Positions 41,558 through 51,173 of a stretch of DNA of 64,000 nt are shown one piece after another. The stretch comes from Filimonas effusa. GTDB lineage: Bacteria > Bacteroidota > Bacteroidia > Chitinophagales > Chitinophagaceae. The translations under genes and the position numbers were made by a program. The notes below the pieces were generated by a model. The model was given only the letters and a program-made list of their open reading frames with translations. It ran no database searches and was not told the origin of the DNA. Each line of letters opens with the position of its first letter. Within the stretch, counting starts at the first letter, position 1. The stretch spans positions 36,233-100,232 of the forward strand of contig NZ_SDHZ01000006.1 of NCBI RefSeq assembly GCF_004118675.1, read 5' to 3'.

Positions 41558-42640
41558 CTATTGTATTGCCCTGATCTGCCCTGCAGCTTTCAGCAGTACA
41601 ATATATACAGGGAAATGATCACTGAATCCGCCCCGGTACGAATACCTGTCCCAGCTGCGCATAGGGTAACCCTTATAGCGGCCCGCTGGCTCCTGCATCC
41701 ACGGCTCCCGCAATACGACAGCTTTATAAAAGAAATACCCCGTTTGCGGTTTTAACAGAAAGGGATAACTTATCAATATCTGGTCAAATAAACTCCAGGT
41801 GTCCTGGTAGGCAAGTGTGCCTGTTCCTTTGCGATACAATTGCTGCCATGGATTGTAAAGCTGCCCGGGCGCTACTTTGCTGCGGTCTCCTGCTGCTCCC
41901 AATACACGGGTGATACTCCGGCTGACAGGGTCGTCATTGAAGTCTCCCATAACTATAAGTTTTGAGCCGGGACGTGCTGTCATAACAGAGTCGCTGTGCC
42001 TGCGGCATACGTTTGCAGCAGCGGCGCGTGATGGAAAACTATAACGCTCGCCACCAAGACGGCTGGGCCAGTGATTCACATAGCAGTCGACTCGTTCCCC
42101 GTTCAGCAACCCGCTTACCCATAAAATATCCCGGGTACGATGCACTTCCCCTTTCGGGGAAAGGTAATTGTCAATAGGTAAACTCACCGGCAGGGCTTTG
42201 CTGCTGTCGGGTGTAAAGTATTGCGGCTGGTATAACAACCCCACATCAACACCACGCGCATCTTTCGAATCGTAGTGTACAATCTGGTAGTGCCGCGATG
42301 ATAAAAGCGGATGCCGTACCAGGTCCCGCAATACATTGTAATTTTCAATTTCAGCCACGCCCAGTAAAGCCGCTCCGTCTTTGTTTACAGTAGTGCCCAT
42401 AACTGCAATGACACGGGCAAGCTGACTTATCTTGTGATCATATCTGCTGCTGTTATAGCGGCGTACACCTCCGGGAAGAAATTCCTCGTCATAAATGTTG
42501 GGGTCATCCAATGTGTCGTATAAATTCTCACAATTATAAAAACCGATAACAACAGGCTGGTAAACCTGTTGCTGCGTATCTGCAGTCTTCAGTAGGAATA
42601 AGAAAGGAAGTAAAAGCAATAATTCAAAGGTGTAATACAT
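41558..42640 (-). CDS. Secreted endonuclease/exonuclease/phosphatase-family protein
   Basis: A 360-residue exported protein of the EEP superfamily (DNase I-like, metal-dependent phosphodiesterases). The signal sequence is M-Y-Y-T-F-E-L-L-L-L-L-P-F. Motifs include N-C-E-N-L-Y-D, V-A-E-I-E-N-Y (catalytic Glu), N-H-W-P-S-R, M-G-D-F-N-D-D-P, and the C-terminal S-D-H-F-P-V with the catalytic His. It probably hydrolyses DNA, RNA or phosphate esters outside the cell. It diverges from a TonB-type receptor and DUF5689 lipoprotein; similar trios occur in other Bacteroidota. Confidence 0.88.
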   Translation of the reverse strand: MYYTFELLLLLPFLFLLKTADTQQQVYQPVVIGFYNCENLYDTLDDPNIYDEEFLPGGVRRYNSSRYDHKISQLARVIAVMGTTVNKDGAALLGVAEIENYNVLRDLVRHPLLSSRHYQIVHYDSKDARGVDVGLLYQPQYFTPDSSKALPVSLPIDNYLSPKGEVHRTRDILWVSGLLNGERVDCYVNHWPSRLGGERYSFPSRAAAANVCRRHSDSVMTARPGSKLIVMGDFNDDPVSRSITRVLGAAGDRSKVAPGQLYNPWQQLYRKGTGTLAYQDTWSLFDQILISYPFLLKPQTGYFFYKAVVLREPWMQEPAGRYKGYPMRSWDRYSYRGGFSDHFPVYIVLLKAAGQIRAIQ

Positions 42641-42655
42641 GTTAGCGCATTTGAA

Positions 42656-42934
42656 TTATAAACTTACGCAATATTGAACCTGCCTGATATGTGATTTACA
42701 AGTTGGGTTATATGTGAGAAAGAAGCTTGGGAAGCGGAATGCGTTGATGAGTTCTTCGAGGTCGAGGCCTACTGTGAGGCTTCCGGGTGTATAAGTTGAC
42801 GGAGGGCTTGTGCTTAAGCGCAGGCCTGGTTTTCTGAAGTTGAAGATCTTTGCGTAGTCTTTTCTGTTTTGTATAGAATCCTGTTTATAGTCGCTGCTTT
42901 GGAATATGCTGAACAGAATGAATAAAAAGAACAT
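42656..42934 (-). CDS. Possible small exported protein upstream of the nuclease gene
   Basis: A possible 92-residue protein beginning with a hydrophobic stretch (M-F-F-L-F-I-L-F-S-I-F) and ending 15 bases before the nuclease start, so it could be the first gene of that unit. No family is recognised. The longer in-frame version from 43075 overlaps the divergent receptor gene and is not favoured. Confidence 0.3.
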   Translation of the reverse strand: MFFLFILFSIFQSSDYKQDSIQNRKDYAKIFNFRKPGLRLSTSPPSTYTPGSLTVGLDLEELINAFRFPSFFLTYNPTCKSHIRQVQYCVSL

Positions 42935-42985
42935 GGGCTGTTTATCTATTATTTTATAAAATTTGCATCTCTTTATTCTTTTACT

Positions 42986-45478
42986 ATGAAAAACACCAAT
43001 CCTAAACCCGGCAGGTTTATCCTGTTGCTGTTGCTGTCTTGCAATAGCTTTTGCCAGCAGGATACCAGCCAGCATATCTCAATCGATACATTGCTTCCTT
43101 TGATCATGCTGGACGCAGACCAGGAACAGGCAGGTATAAATAACAATACAGCAGTTCCTTCTCTGTTATCTTCTTCCCTCAATCCATTTACGGCTGTCGT
43201 TGCATTTCATCTCACACCGCTGCGATTCAGGCGCAGGGGGTATGCTGCGGCGCTTTCCGATTATACACTAAATGGTTTTATATTAAATAGCCTGGACAGA
43301 GCCCTGCCTCCCTGGAATATAACCACACTATTGTTAACCCTCTATAGGAACCGGGAAGAGGCGCAGGGATTGGACTATAGCAGCGCTTCATTTGGTGGCG
43401 TTGCGGGTGCACAGTGCTTAACAGCCCGCCCTTCAGGTTTGTCTAAACAAGCAGCGTTGGGGTACAGCCTTGCCAATAATAATGGATGGCACCGTTTGCA
43501 GCTGGCGCAGTCTTCAGGAATAAATCGTTCCGGCTGGTCCTTTGCAACGGCTGTGAACCTAAAACCATTTTCTTCTGGTTATTATCCCGGCTCCTATCAT
43601 AGCAGCGCCGGTTTTTATGCCGGTGCAGAAAAGCGGATAGCAGAACGGCACTCGCTGAACCTGTTATATGTTATAACCAGCTCGCAACAGGCAGGTCAAG
43701 CGGCTACAACCCGCGAGGCTAAAGAAATAACAGGTGATCCTTATTATAATCCCTGCTGGGGGCTGCAGGAGGGCAAGCCAAGAAATGCAAATGTTTATAT
43801 TATGCACCAGCAATTAAAAATGCTTTCCTATAACGGATGTCTTTCTCCCAAACTATCTGCAACTGTCACAGCTGCCAGTATGAATGATGATAACAAATAC
43901 GGTGCTTTGGACTGGTATCGCGCTGCCGACCCGCGTCCTGATTACTATCGGTACCTGCCCTCGTACCAGTTGACAGTAGCGTTACAGGAACAGGTTAAAA
44001 GAGACTGGGCTGTTAACCCGGAAACACGGCAGATAAACTGGGCTGGCATGTACCGCATCAACAGAACCAACCCTGACGGACGCGCTTCTTATATCCTGGA
44101 AGACAGGTGCACCGATACAAAGCGATATGGCGGAGCAGCTTACTTTACATTCAGAAGCAATAGTGAAATGTCTTTTGAACTGGGAGTGAGCGCCCGCTGG
44201 CAGCGAAGTCGCTATTACAAACAGGTGAGCGATTTACTGGGGGCTGCTTACTATGTTAACATCAACCAGTTTGCAGAACGCGATTTTCCCGGCAACAACA
44301 ACGCACGGCAGTATAACCTGGAAATGCCTGACCAGCACCTCCGGCAAGGCGATATATGGGGATATGATTATGAGCTGAACTTGTATAAGCACCATGCTGT
44401 ATTCCAATGGAAAAGCCAGTTCAAAAAATGTGATGCTTTTTTCTCCGCCTTCTATGGCGTAGCCGGGTTTGCGAGAACCGGCCATATGCGTAATGGCTTG
44501 TTTCCGCTGAATTCCTATGGCCCCGGCCCCGGATATGGTTTCAGCGAGTATGCCTTCAAAACGGGGGTTACCTGGAAGATCAGCGGCAGGCAGTATCTGT
44601 TGCTTCACACGGCATTGATGAAAAATGCGCCTTCGGCGGGCCAGGTGTATCTGTCGCCCCGTACCCGCCATGATGTGCGTGATTCAACTGTGGCGGCTGT
44701 TACAAAGGCACTGGAAATAGAATATGTGCTGAATACTGCCCGGTTCAAATGCAGGATAGCAGCCTATTATACCGCGTTCTTCAATGGCATGCAACAATAT
44801 TCTTTTTACCACGACGAATACAATAGCCTGGTGAATTACTCACTGGATCGTATCCATACAATTCATAACGGCATCGAAGCCTTTGTGGAGTATAAACTGT
44901 TGCCGGAACTATCATTACAACTGGCCTCCTTTGCAGGACAATATTTCTATAAAGGCCGGCAGCGTGCCGTTATTACCATGGATAATAATGCTACCCTGCT
45001 GAACCGTACCACTGTGTTCACCAACGGTTTCAGAATAGGGGGGACGCCGCAACAGGCTGGCAATATAACGGTCAGTTATCGCGCACCCGAAGGCTGGTGG
45101 CTTAATGTGGCGGCTAACTTCTTCCGTGATCAATGGATGCCCTTAAACCCTTTGCGGCGCTCTCCCGAGGCATTAGACCAGCTTGATGCCGGCTCGGAAG
45201 ATTATAAACAAATTACCAGCCAGTATTTGTGGGCTGCACAATACACACTAGATGCTTTCATAGGTTATCAGCGAAAAATAGTTAAAAGAAAACCTGCCAA
45301 CAGTTCGCTGTTGATCTATCTGAATATGATCAACCTGTCAAACAATAAAACATTGGTGGCGGATAGCTTTGAACAGCTGCGCTTTGAGAATGCACAACAG
45401 CTTCAAACCAGCTTCGCTGCTAAAAGCCGCTATGCACCCGGGGTACAGTGCAGGCTAAGTGTGATGCTGCGTTTTTAA
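42986..45478 (+). CDS. TonB-dependent receptor-like outer-membrane protein
   Basis: An 830-residue outer-membrane protein: signal peptide (to about residue 24), a short plug-like domain (about 45-150, without the usual carboxypeptidase-like domain in front), and a large barrel rich in aromatic strands ending C-R-L-S-V-M-L-R-F. The lack of an N-terminal extension sets it apart from the receptor at 38809. It is followed after 196 bases by a DUF5689 lipoprotein and diverges from the EEP nuclease, suggesting uptake of a product of that nuclease. Confidence 0.8.
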   Translation: MKNTNPKPGRFILLLLLSCNSFCQQDTSQHISIDTLLPLIMLDADQEQAGINNNTAVPSLLSSSLNPFTAVVAFHLTPLRFRRRGYAAALSDYTLNGFILNSLDRALPPWNITTLLLTLYRNREEAQGLDYSSASFGGVAGAQCLTARPSGLSKQAALGYSLANNNGWHRLQLAQSSGINRSGWSFATAVNLKPFSSGYYPGSYHSSAGFYAGAEKRIAERHSLNLLYVITSSQQAGQAATTREAKEITGDPYYNPCWGLQEGKPRNANVYIMHQQLKMLSYNGCLSPKLSATVTAASMNDDNKYGALDWYRAADPRPDYYRYLPSYQLTVALQEQVKRDWAVNPETRQINWAGMYRINRTNPDGRASYILEDRCTDTKRYGGAAYFTFRSNSEMSFELGVSARWQRSRYYKQVSDLLGAAYYVNINQFAERDFPGNNNARQYNLEMPDQHLRQGDIWGYDYELNLYKHHAVFQWKSQFKKCDAFFSAFYGVAGFARTGHMRNGLFPLNSYGPGPGYGFSEYAFKTGVTWKISGRQYLLLHTALMKNAPSAGQVYLSPRTRHDVRDSTVAAVTKALEIEYVLNTARFKCRIAAYYTAFFNGMQQYSFYHDEYNSLVNYSLDRIHTIHNGIEAFVEYKLLPELSLQLASFAGQYFYKGRQRAVITMDNNATLLNRTTVFTNGFRIGGTPQQAGNITVSYRAPEGWWLNVAANFFRDQWMPLNPLRRSPEALDQLDAGSEDYKQITSQYLWAAQYTLDAFIGYQRKIVKRKPANSSLLIYLNMINLSNNKTLVADSFEQLRFENAQQLQTSFAAKSRYAPGVQCRLSVMLRF

Positions 45479-45674
45479 AAAGCTGCCATAGTATATCAAC
45501 CCCTGGTACATCCAGCGGGGTAATTGCCGGATCTTACCCTGGTTTTGCTGGCAGATGACGCATCATATTGGAATCTGCTTTATTATATGAATTTTTAATT
45601 GGTTCAGCAGTATATCTGGTTATGCATTAGTTGAAATGTATAGCTGGTTATATGCTTAACATAAATCAGATAAA

Positions 45675-47180
45675 ATGAAAAAGAAGAGCATTGCTTTACA
45701 ATTGACTGCATGCCTGCAATTGATTTATTGCCTTATTACAGCGGGGTGCAGGCCGTCATTTGAGCTGCCCGGCGATTATCCCGAACCGGATATTACGGCT
45801 ACTCATTCTATCCGCGCATTAAAGGAAATGCATACCTACCCGGGGAAATTCAGCGAGGTTACTGTGGATGCGATAATATCGGGCATTGTGGTGGCCGACG
45901 ACAGAACCGGGAATTTCTATAAAACAATAGTGATCCAGGATACAAGCGGTGGTATCGCGCTTTGCATTAATGCGCTCGATCTGTATAACAACTATCCTGT
46001 AGGCAGGCGCGTGTTCGTAAAAGCAAAAGGCTTGTTGCTGTTCGATTACAGAGGACTCATGCAACTGGGTGCGGGTATCGGCCAATCTAATCCCAACGAT
46101 TTATCATTGGCAGGTATTCCTGCCTCATTATGTAGCCGCTATCTTATAAAAGGAAGCCTGAATAATATGCCGGAGCCGTTGGTTGTTACACCTGCGTTGC
46201 TAACAAAGAACAGGCTGAACCGTTACCAGAATACGCTTATCAGGCTCGAGAACATGCAGCTGGATGCCGGAGATACTGCCTCCACCTATGCCATCAGCAC
46301 TGCTTTGCAGGCCCGAAGTGTGCCGCTCCGTAATTGCAACGGCGATAGTGTACTGCTGCGAAACAGCGCTTACGCAAGCTTTGCAGCGGATCGCATGCCA
46401 TCGGGTAATGGCAGCGCTACCGGTATCTTTACAGTATTTGGCGCTGTATTGCAATTGATGATACGCGATACGAACGATCTGCAGCTGTATGCAACAAGAT
46501 GCACAGCTCCGGGTGGGGGAGAGGTAGAACCGCCTGATACTTTGGACACCCCATATGAAAGCGGCCTTGCATTAACAGCAACACCACCTTTGTCAATTAA
46601 TTTCGATGATCTGGCGGAAGGCCTCCCGGCTGGCGTATCGGTACGCACCGGCGCTTCAGGCACCGATTCCGGTAATATCGGGATCATGCCCACAACCAGG
46701 GTGAGCTGGAACAGCAGCGGCGGCGGTTTTAAAAACCTGGCCTCCGCATCGGCTTTACCTGCTACGGCAAGTGCATCTGTTCAATTGGCTACTATGAACA
46801 GGGCATTGGGGGTACGGCAGGTTGCTGCAACAGATAAAGGTGTGGCCTTCGTGTTCCTCATCAACAATACGCTTGGTAAAAAGAATATCGGCATACAAGG
46901 TGTATTGCAGTCGCTGGATGCTTCTATAAGCAGAATCGCCAACTGGAACATCGATTACGCTATAGGTGCAAAACCTGTAGCTTTCACTGTACTGCCAGCT
47001 GGTAACCTCGGAACTGGCGGCGGTAATTTCGGTAAAACAACATTTTCTGCGGTGCTTCCTCCTGCTGTTGATAATCGTGCTTCAAGGGTATGGATAAGAA
47101 TTGTTGTGCTAACGGCAACTTCAGGTAGTGGCAGCAGACCGCTTTCTGCCATCGATGATATTCAATTGTATTGGGAATGA
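45675..47180 (+). CDS. DUF5689-type surface lipoprotein
   Basis: A 501-residue lipoprotein (signal ending T-A-G-C, Cys25). Residues about 40-275 match the DUF5689 type: repeated OB-like strands with S-I-R-A-L-K-E-M, D-A-I-I-S-G-I-V-V-A-D-D-R-T-G-N-F-Y-K-T and I-Q-D-T-S-G-G-I. The C-terminal half (about 300-501) is a beta-sandwich-like module with I-N-F-D-D-L and D-I-Q-L-Y at the end. Related proteins occur beside EEP nucleases. The OB-like fold suggests nucleic acid binding at the cell surface, but this is an inference. Confidence 0.75.
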   Translation: MKKKSIALQLTACLQLIYCLITAGCRPSFELPGDYPEPDITATHSIRALKEMHTYPGKFSEVTVDAIISGIVVADDRTGNFYKTIVIQDTSGGIALCINALDLYNNYPVGRRVFVKAKGLLLFDYRGLMQLGAGIGQSNPNDLSLAGIPASLCSRYLIKGSLNNMPEPLVVTPALLTKNRLNRYQNTLIRLENMQLDAGDTASTYAISTALQARSVPLRNCNGDSVLLRNSAYASFAADRMPSGNGSATGIFTVFGAVLQLMIRDTNDLQLYATRCTAPGGGEVEPPDTLDTPYESGLALTATPPLSINFDDLAEGLPAGVSVRTGASGTDSGNIGIMPTTRVSWNSSGGGFKNLASASALPATASASVQLATMNRALGVRQVAATDKGVAFVFLINNTLGKKNIGIQGVLQSLDASISRIANWNIDYAIGAKPVAFTVLPAGNLGTGGGNFGKTTFSAVLPPAVDNRASRVWIRIVVLTATSGSGSRPLSAIDDIQLYWE

Positions 47181-47188
47181 ACGTCTCA

Positions 47189-48409
47189 TTAATCCATAGC
47201 CAGTGTAGACATATTATTTTTTATCCTGTACTGTGCTACCAGTAAGATGGCTACGCTTATACAGCTGCAGGTGGCTATAACAGCGGTCATTGGCACTGCG
47301 TTATGACTTTTGAATAAAGTAATAGAAGCGGAAGAAAGCGCGCCGAAGCCCATTTGAAAAGCGCCCAGCAATGCAGAGGCGCTGCCGGCATTATTATGAA
47401 AAGGTGCTATGCTTAATGCCGAAGCATTGGGAAATAAAATGCCTTGCAGACTTAAAAACGCAAACATAAGCATACAAAGCAGCGGTAAGTTCAGCCAGCC
47501 GAAATAAGCGCCTGCAAGCGCAGTAACAGCTATCAGCGCCTGCACAGGCTGAAGAGAAAAGATCAGTTGCTGGCTGGAGTAACGTTTTAGCAAAATCCCA
47601 TTAAGTTGGCTGAAACCGATCAGTCCGGCGATATTGAAAGCGAAGATCCATCCGTAGTACTGCTCGCTTACACCAAAATATTCCATCACCACATAAGGTG
47701 ATCCTGCAATAAACGCATATTGCCCTGCCGCACCTATACAACCTGCTATGGCATAAGTGTAAAACTGCGGCTCTTTTATAACGGAATAAAAGTTGGTGAG
47801 AATAGGTTTGGGTTTCAGTGAAAACGCGGGATCGGGCTTCCGGCTTTCAGGCAGGAAGAAATGCATAGCCAGGCATATCAGCAGGGCTACCACCGCCAGG
47901 ATCACAAATACCGAATGCCATCCAAGTGTAGTGGTAACTATGCCGCCCACTGTTGGCGCTATCATCGGAGAAACAGCTATCACCAGCAGTAACAGCGAAA
48001 ACATTTTGGCGCTTTCCTTTACAGGAAACAGATCACGGATCATGGCCCTTGAGCCCACAATACCTACACAGGCACCCAGCGCCTGTACAAAACGTAATAC
48101 GATCAACAGGTCTGCATTGCCCGCTACCGCACAACCTACGCTTGCCAGCAGGTAAATGATAATACCGAAATACATAGGCACCTTGCGGCCGTAACGGTCA
48201 AGTAATGGCCCGTATGCAAGCTGGCCAACCGAAATTCCTATGAAGAAACTGGAAAGGGAAAGCTGTACTTTTTCTATAGAAGTATTCAAACTTTTTGCAA
48301 TAGCAGGGAAAGCGGGGAGGTACATGTCTATCGAAAAAGGACCAATTGCAGCGAGTAAACCTAAGATCAGAATGAGTATAAAACGATTGCCTACCTTATG
48401 TGCGTCCAT
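47189..48409 (-). CDS. Bcr/CflA-family multidrug efflux MFS transporter
   Basis: A 406-residue major facilitator with 12 predicted transmembrane helices. The N-terminal G-P-F-S-I-D-M-Y-L-P-A-F-P and the loop 2-3 motif G-P-L-L-D-R-Y-G-R-K (motif A) are typical of the drug:H+ antiporters of the Bcr (bicyclomycin resistance) group. The R-A-M-I-R-D-L-F segment near residue 124 is also family-typical. It converges on the DUF5689 gene with an eight-base gap. The exported drug cannot be predicted. Confidence 0.9.
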   Translation of the reverse strand: MDAHKVGNRFILILILGLLAAIGPFSIDMYLPAFPAIAKSLNTSIEKVQLSLSSFFIGISVGQLAYGPLLDRYGRKVPMYFGIIIYLLASVGCAVAGNADLLIVLRFVQALGACVGIVGSRAMIRDLFPVKESAKMFSLLLLVIAVSPMIAPTVGGIVTTTLGWHSVFVILAVVALLICLAMHFFLPESRKPDPAFSLKPKPILTNFYSVIKEPQFYTYAIAGCIGAAGQYAFIAGSPYVVMEYFGVSEQYYGWIFAFNIAGLIGFSQLNGILLKRYSSQQLIFSLQPVQALIAVTALAGAYFGWLNLPLLCMLMFAFLSLQGILFPNASALSIAPFHNNAGSASALLGAFQMGFGALSSASITLFKSHNAVPMTAVIATCSCISVAILLVAQYRIKNNMSTLAMD

Positions 48410-48423
48410 GACGCAAAGGTAAG

Positions 48424-48651
48424 TTATATGAGGTATTTGTATACATTCGCCTTGTACGATTCAAAGTCTGCGGCATTGGAGTACTCGTCGAACTTTTCGA
48501 CAGAACCTCCTAACTGTTTGCGTACCAGCACAACTTTGCCTCCGCCAATAATCGTTATTTTCGCTTTGTTAAAAATGCGGTCCAGACCCGGAATGTCCTT
48601 GATCATTTGCATTTCTTCTATCTGGCCAACATTGATAATATAGTCTTCCAT
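48424..48651 (-). CDS. Small conserved protein of unknown function
   Basis: A 75-residue soluble protein with the pattern I-E-E-M-Q-M-I-K-D-I-P-G-L-D-R-I-F-N-K-A-K and a glycine turn I-G-G-G-K-V-V-L. It looks like a compact alpha/beta protein, and I recall similar short proteins in related genomes. Located 14 bases upstream of the efflux transporter on the same strand. Function unknown. Confidence 0.65.
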   Translation of the reverse strand: MEDYIINVGQIEEMQMIKDIPGLDRIFNKAKITIIGGGKVVLVRKQLGGSVEKFDEYSNAADFESYKANVYKYLI

Positions 48652-48721
48652 TGTATCCTTTAAAGTTTAAAATTAAGCGGAAGGGCACAATTTTGGCCCT
48701 GATAACCGATAATAGTTAAGC

Positions 48722-49648
48722 ATGACGCGAAAAAGTTTTTTTTCTGACCATTGGAATGTCCTCAAACAGGCTGCCCAACTGCTCATCTCCAACGACCCGT
48801 TGCGGCTGGCTGGCGCCACTGCTTTCTTTACCAGCTTTGCACTTCCTCCTATTCTTATCATCCTTACCCAGATCTTTGGCCTGCTCTTCAACAGAAAGGA
48901 ACTTAGCGTAAACCTCTATCATAAAATAGAAGAACTCGTAGGCAAGAACAGCGCCATGCAGGTGGTAACAACCCTCCGTGGCTTCCGGGGGCTTGCCTAT
49001 AACTGGCCTATAGCCATAGGAGGCTTCCTGTTTATGATCTTCGTAGCCACCACCTTATTTAAAGTCATAAAAGCCTCCTTTAACCAGCTGTGGATGATCC
49101 GCGTGCCGAAACGCAGTTTTAAAGCCACGCTGGAAGACAGGTTCCGTTCGCTTATAGTCATCCTGCTTGCAGGTGTGCTGTTCCTGGCGGGAGCGCTGGC
49201 CGAAAGTATCCAGGCCATCATGGGTAATTACCTGCACGAACTATCGCCACTCCTGGCCGATATAATGAATAATATCCTCGCCCAGGTTGTATCTGTATTG
49301 ATCGTTACCGCATGGTTCGCCGTTTTATTCCGCTATTTGCCCGATGGACGCCCTTCCTGGAAAATAGCGATAGCAGGCGCCCTGGTCACCAGTCTCCTGT
49401 TTACCGTTGGTAAGGTGGTGCTTAAACGGGCCCTTCCCGATACCGGCCTCGGCGTTATCTTCGGTGCATCGGCGGCGCTGGTGCTGCTGCTGCTGTTTGT
49501 ATTCTATTCTTCCATGATCCTTTATTTCGGCGCAGCATTCACCAAGGTATGGAGCGAGTACAAACAGAAACCCATCCAGCCTTTACGGAAAGCACAGTTC
49601 TTCGAATATGCCGAAATAGGGGCTGTGGCCGAACCACCAGCCCCTTAA
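48722..49648 (+). CDS. YihY/BrkB-family inner-membrane protein
   Basis: A 308-residue membrane protein of the YihY/virulence factor BrkB family, with about six transmembrane helices. The family's A-G-A-T-A-F-F-T-S-F-A-L-P-P start of helix 1 and the F-R-Y-L-P-D-G-R-P-S-W segment are present, and the C-terminal end has F-G-A-A-F-T-K-V. Despite the older RNase BN label, the function of this family is not settled. It is followed after 95 bases by proline dehydrogenase. Confidence 0.88.
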   Translation: MTRKSFFSDHWNVLKQAAQLLISNDPLRLAGATAFFTSFALPPILIILTQIFGLLFNRKELSVNLYHKIEELVGKNSAMQVVTTLRGFRGLAYNWPIAIGGFLFMIFVATTLFKVIKASFNQLWMIRVPKRSFKATLEDRFRSLIVILLAGVLFLAGALAESIQAIMGNYLHELSPLLADIMNNILAQVVSVLIVTAWFAVLFRYLPDGRPSWKIAIAGALVTSLLFTVGKVVLKRALPDTGLGVIFGASAALVLLLLFVFYSSMILYFGAAFTKVWSEYKQKPIQPLRKAQFFEYAEIGAVAEPPAP

Positions 49649-49743
49649 ATCCGGGTGTTCTCTTTATAGTTTTAAATTTTTTACCCCTTCTATTTTTTAC
49701 TATCCTTATCTCTGCCGATCTTCGCGCCAGAACAGTCGTTAGT

Positions 49744-50934
49744 ATGAGTATTACTTTTGATAACACAAGCGTGGCCTTCGATTATAAATCGGATAAAGAG
49801 TTAAAAGCAGCAAAATGGTTGTTTCAAACCATGCATTACCCTTTTGTGGCAACACTGGGGGCTAAGTTTACACCGTTCCTCATGAAAACGGGGCTGCCTA
49901 TCGATGGTATTATCAGGAAAACCATCTTCAAACAATTCGTTGGTGGCGAAACCCTCCAGGATACGGCCGAAACAGCACGTATGCTTGATAAGTATAACGT
50001 TCAGGTAATACTCGATTATGGCGTTGAAGGAAAAGAGTCTGAAGAAGACTTTGAAAGAGCAACGCTCGAGTTTATCAGGGTTATCAAGTACGCTGCATCA
50101 CAAAAGAATATTCCCTTTATAAGCGTAAAGGTCACTGCACTCGGCAGGTTTGCCCTGTTGCAGATCCTCAATGATGCACCCAGGCTCAGAAGCGGTATTC
50201 ATGATCATGAAGCCGAAAATGACGAATGGGATAAAGTAAGGGTACGTATGGCCCGTATCTGCGAAGTGGCTTCCGAATGCGGTATCGGCGTGCTGGTTGA
50301 CGCCGAAGAAAGCTGGATCCAGGACCCTATCGATCGGCTCGCAATGGAGATGATGGAAATATTTAATACTGAAAAAACAGTAGTATATAATACCATTCAG
50401 CTCTACAGGCACGACAGGCTTAACTTCCTGAAAATGTCGTTCAAAATTGCACAACAGCAAGGTTTCTCCCTTGGCGTAAAACTCGTAAGAGGCGCTTATA
50501 TGGAGAAAGAAAGAGCGCGTGCCAGCCAGAAAAGTTATCCTTCTCCTATCCAGCCCGATAAGGAAAGCTCCGACAGGGACTACGACCAGGCAGTAGGTTT
50601 CTGCATCGATAATATCGACAAGATCGCTACCGTTATAGCTACACATAACGAGGCCAGCACGCAAATGGCGGTAACGCTGCTTGAACAGAAAGGCTTGCCC
50701 ATCAGCCACCCGCATGTGCACTTCTCACAATTATACGGAATGAGCGATAACATCACCTTCAACCTGGCTAAAGCAGGTTGCAAAGTGAGCAAATACCTGC
50801 CTTTCGGACCTATCCGTGAAGTCATTCCCTATCTCATGCGGAGAGCGCAGGAAAATACCAGCGTAAGCGGACAAACAGGACGTGAACTGAACCTGCTTAC
50901 AACAGAACTGAAGCGCAGGAAAGGCAAAGCCTAA
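49744..50934 (+). CDS. Proline dehydrogenase
   Basis: A 396-residue FAD-dependent enzyme oxidising proline to pyrroline-5-carboxylate, with electrons to quinone. It is the single-domain type, without the P5C dehydrogenase part of PutA. Motifs include V-D-A-E-E-S-W near residue 188, N-T-I-Q-L-Y-R, L-V-R-G-A-Y-M-E-K-E near residue 248, and the C-terminal P-F-G-P-I-R-E-V-I-P-Y-L-M-R-R-A-Q-E-N substrate-arginine helix. The ATG at 49744 is chosen; longer in-frame starts overlap the BrkB gene. Terminator at 50979. Confidence 0.93.
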   Translation: MSITFDNTSVAFDYKSDKELKAAKWLFQTMHYPFVATLGAKFTPFLMKTGLPIDGIIRKTIFKQFVGGETLQDTAETARMLDKYNVQVILDYGVEGKESEEDFERATLEFIRVIKYAASQKNIPFISVKVTALGRFALLQILNDAPRLRSGIHDHEAENDEWDKVRVRMARICEVASECGIGVLVDAEESWIQDPIDRLAMEMMEIFNTEKTVVYNTIQLYRHDRLNFLKMSFKIAQQQGFSLGVKLVRGAYMEKERARASQKSYPSPIQPDKESSDRDYDQAVGFCIDNIDKIATVIATHNEASTQMAVTLLEQKGLPISHPHVHFSQLYGMSDNITFNLAKAGCKVSKYLPFGPIREVIPYLMRRAQENTSVSGQTGRELNLLTTELKRRKGKA

Positions 50935-50978
50935 ATAAAAACGGGGTGCCTGCCGAGCCTTCAAACTAAATTCATAAT

Positions 50979-51018
50979 AAAAAGAGTCCGTATCGCACTT
51001 ATGATACGGACTCTTTTT
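50979..51018. terminator. Bidirectional terminator between proline dehydrogenase and the response regulator
   Basis: A perfect 16-bp stem (50979-50994 with 51003-51018) with an 8-base loop. The A5 and T5 ends of the stem make it work in both directions. It separates two convergent units. Confidence 0.9.
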
Positions 51019-51173
51019 ATTCGGATCCCTGACGAAGAAGGATACCCGTTTAATCAACTCCCGGCGGCTAATTTATTTATGTGCCATCGTCTTTTTATTG
51101 CCTTATGCTGGTAAGCTTTTTAGTATTTGTGACAAACCGACTTGCCATTCTACCATCTGTGATCCACTCTTTA

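Noticed and set aside
41447..41755. Plus-strand frame between the terminator and the EEP nuclease gene
   Set aside because: Two thirds of it is antisense to the nuclease gene and it resembles no protein family.
42656..43075. Long minus-strand frame overlapping the receptor start
   Set aside because: The N-terminal part is antisense to the receptor signal peptide. Only the shorter 42656-42934 version is kept, at low confidence.
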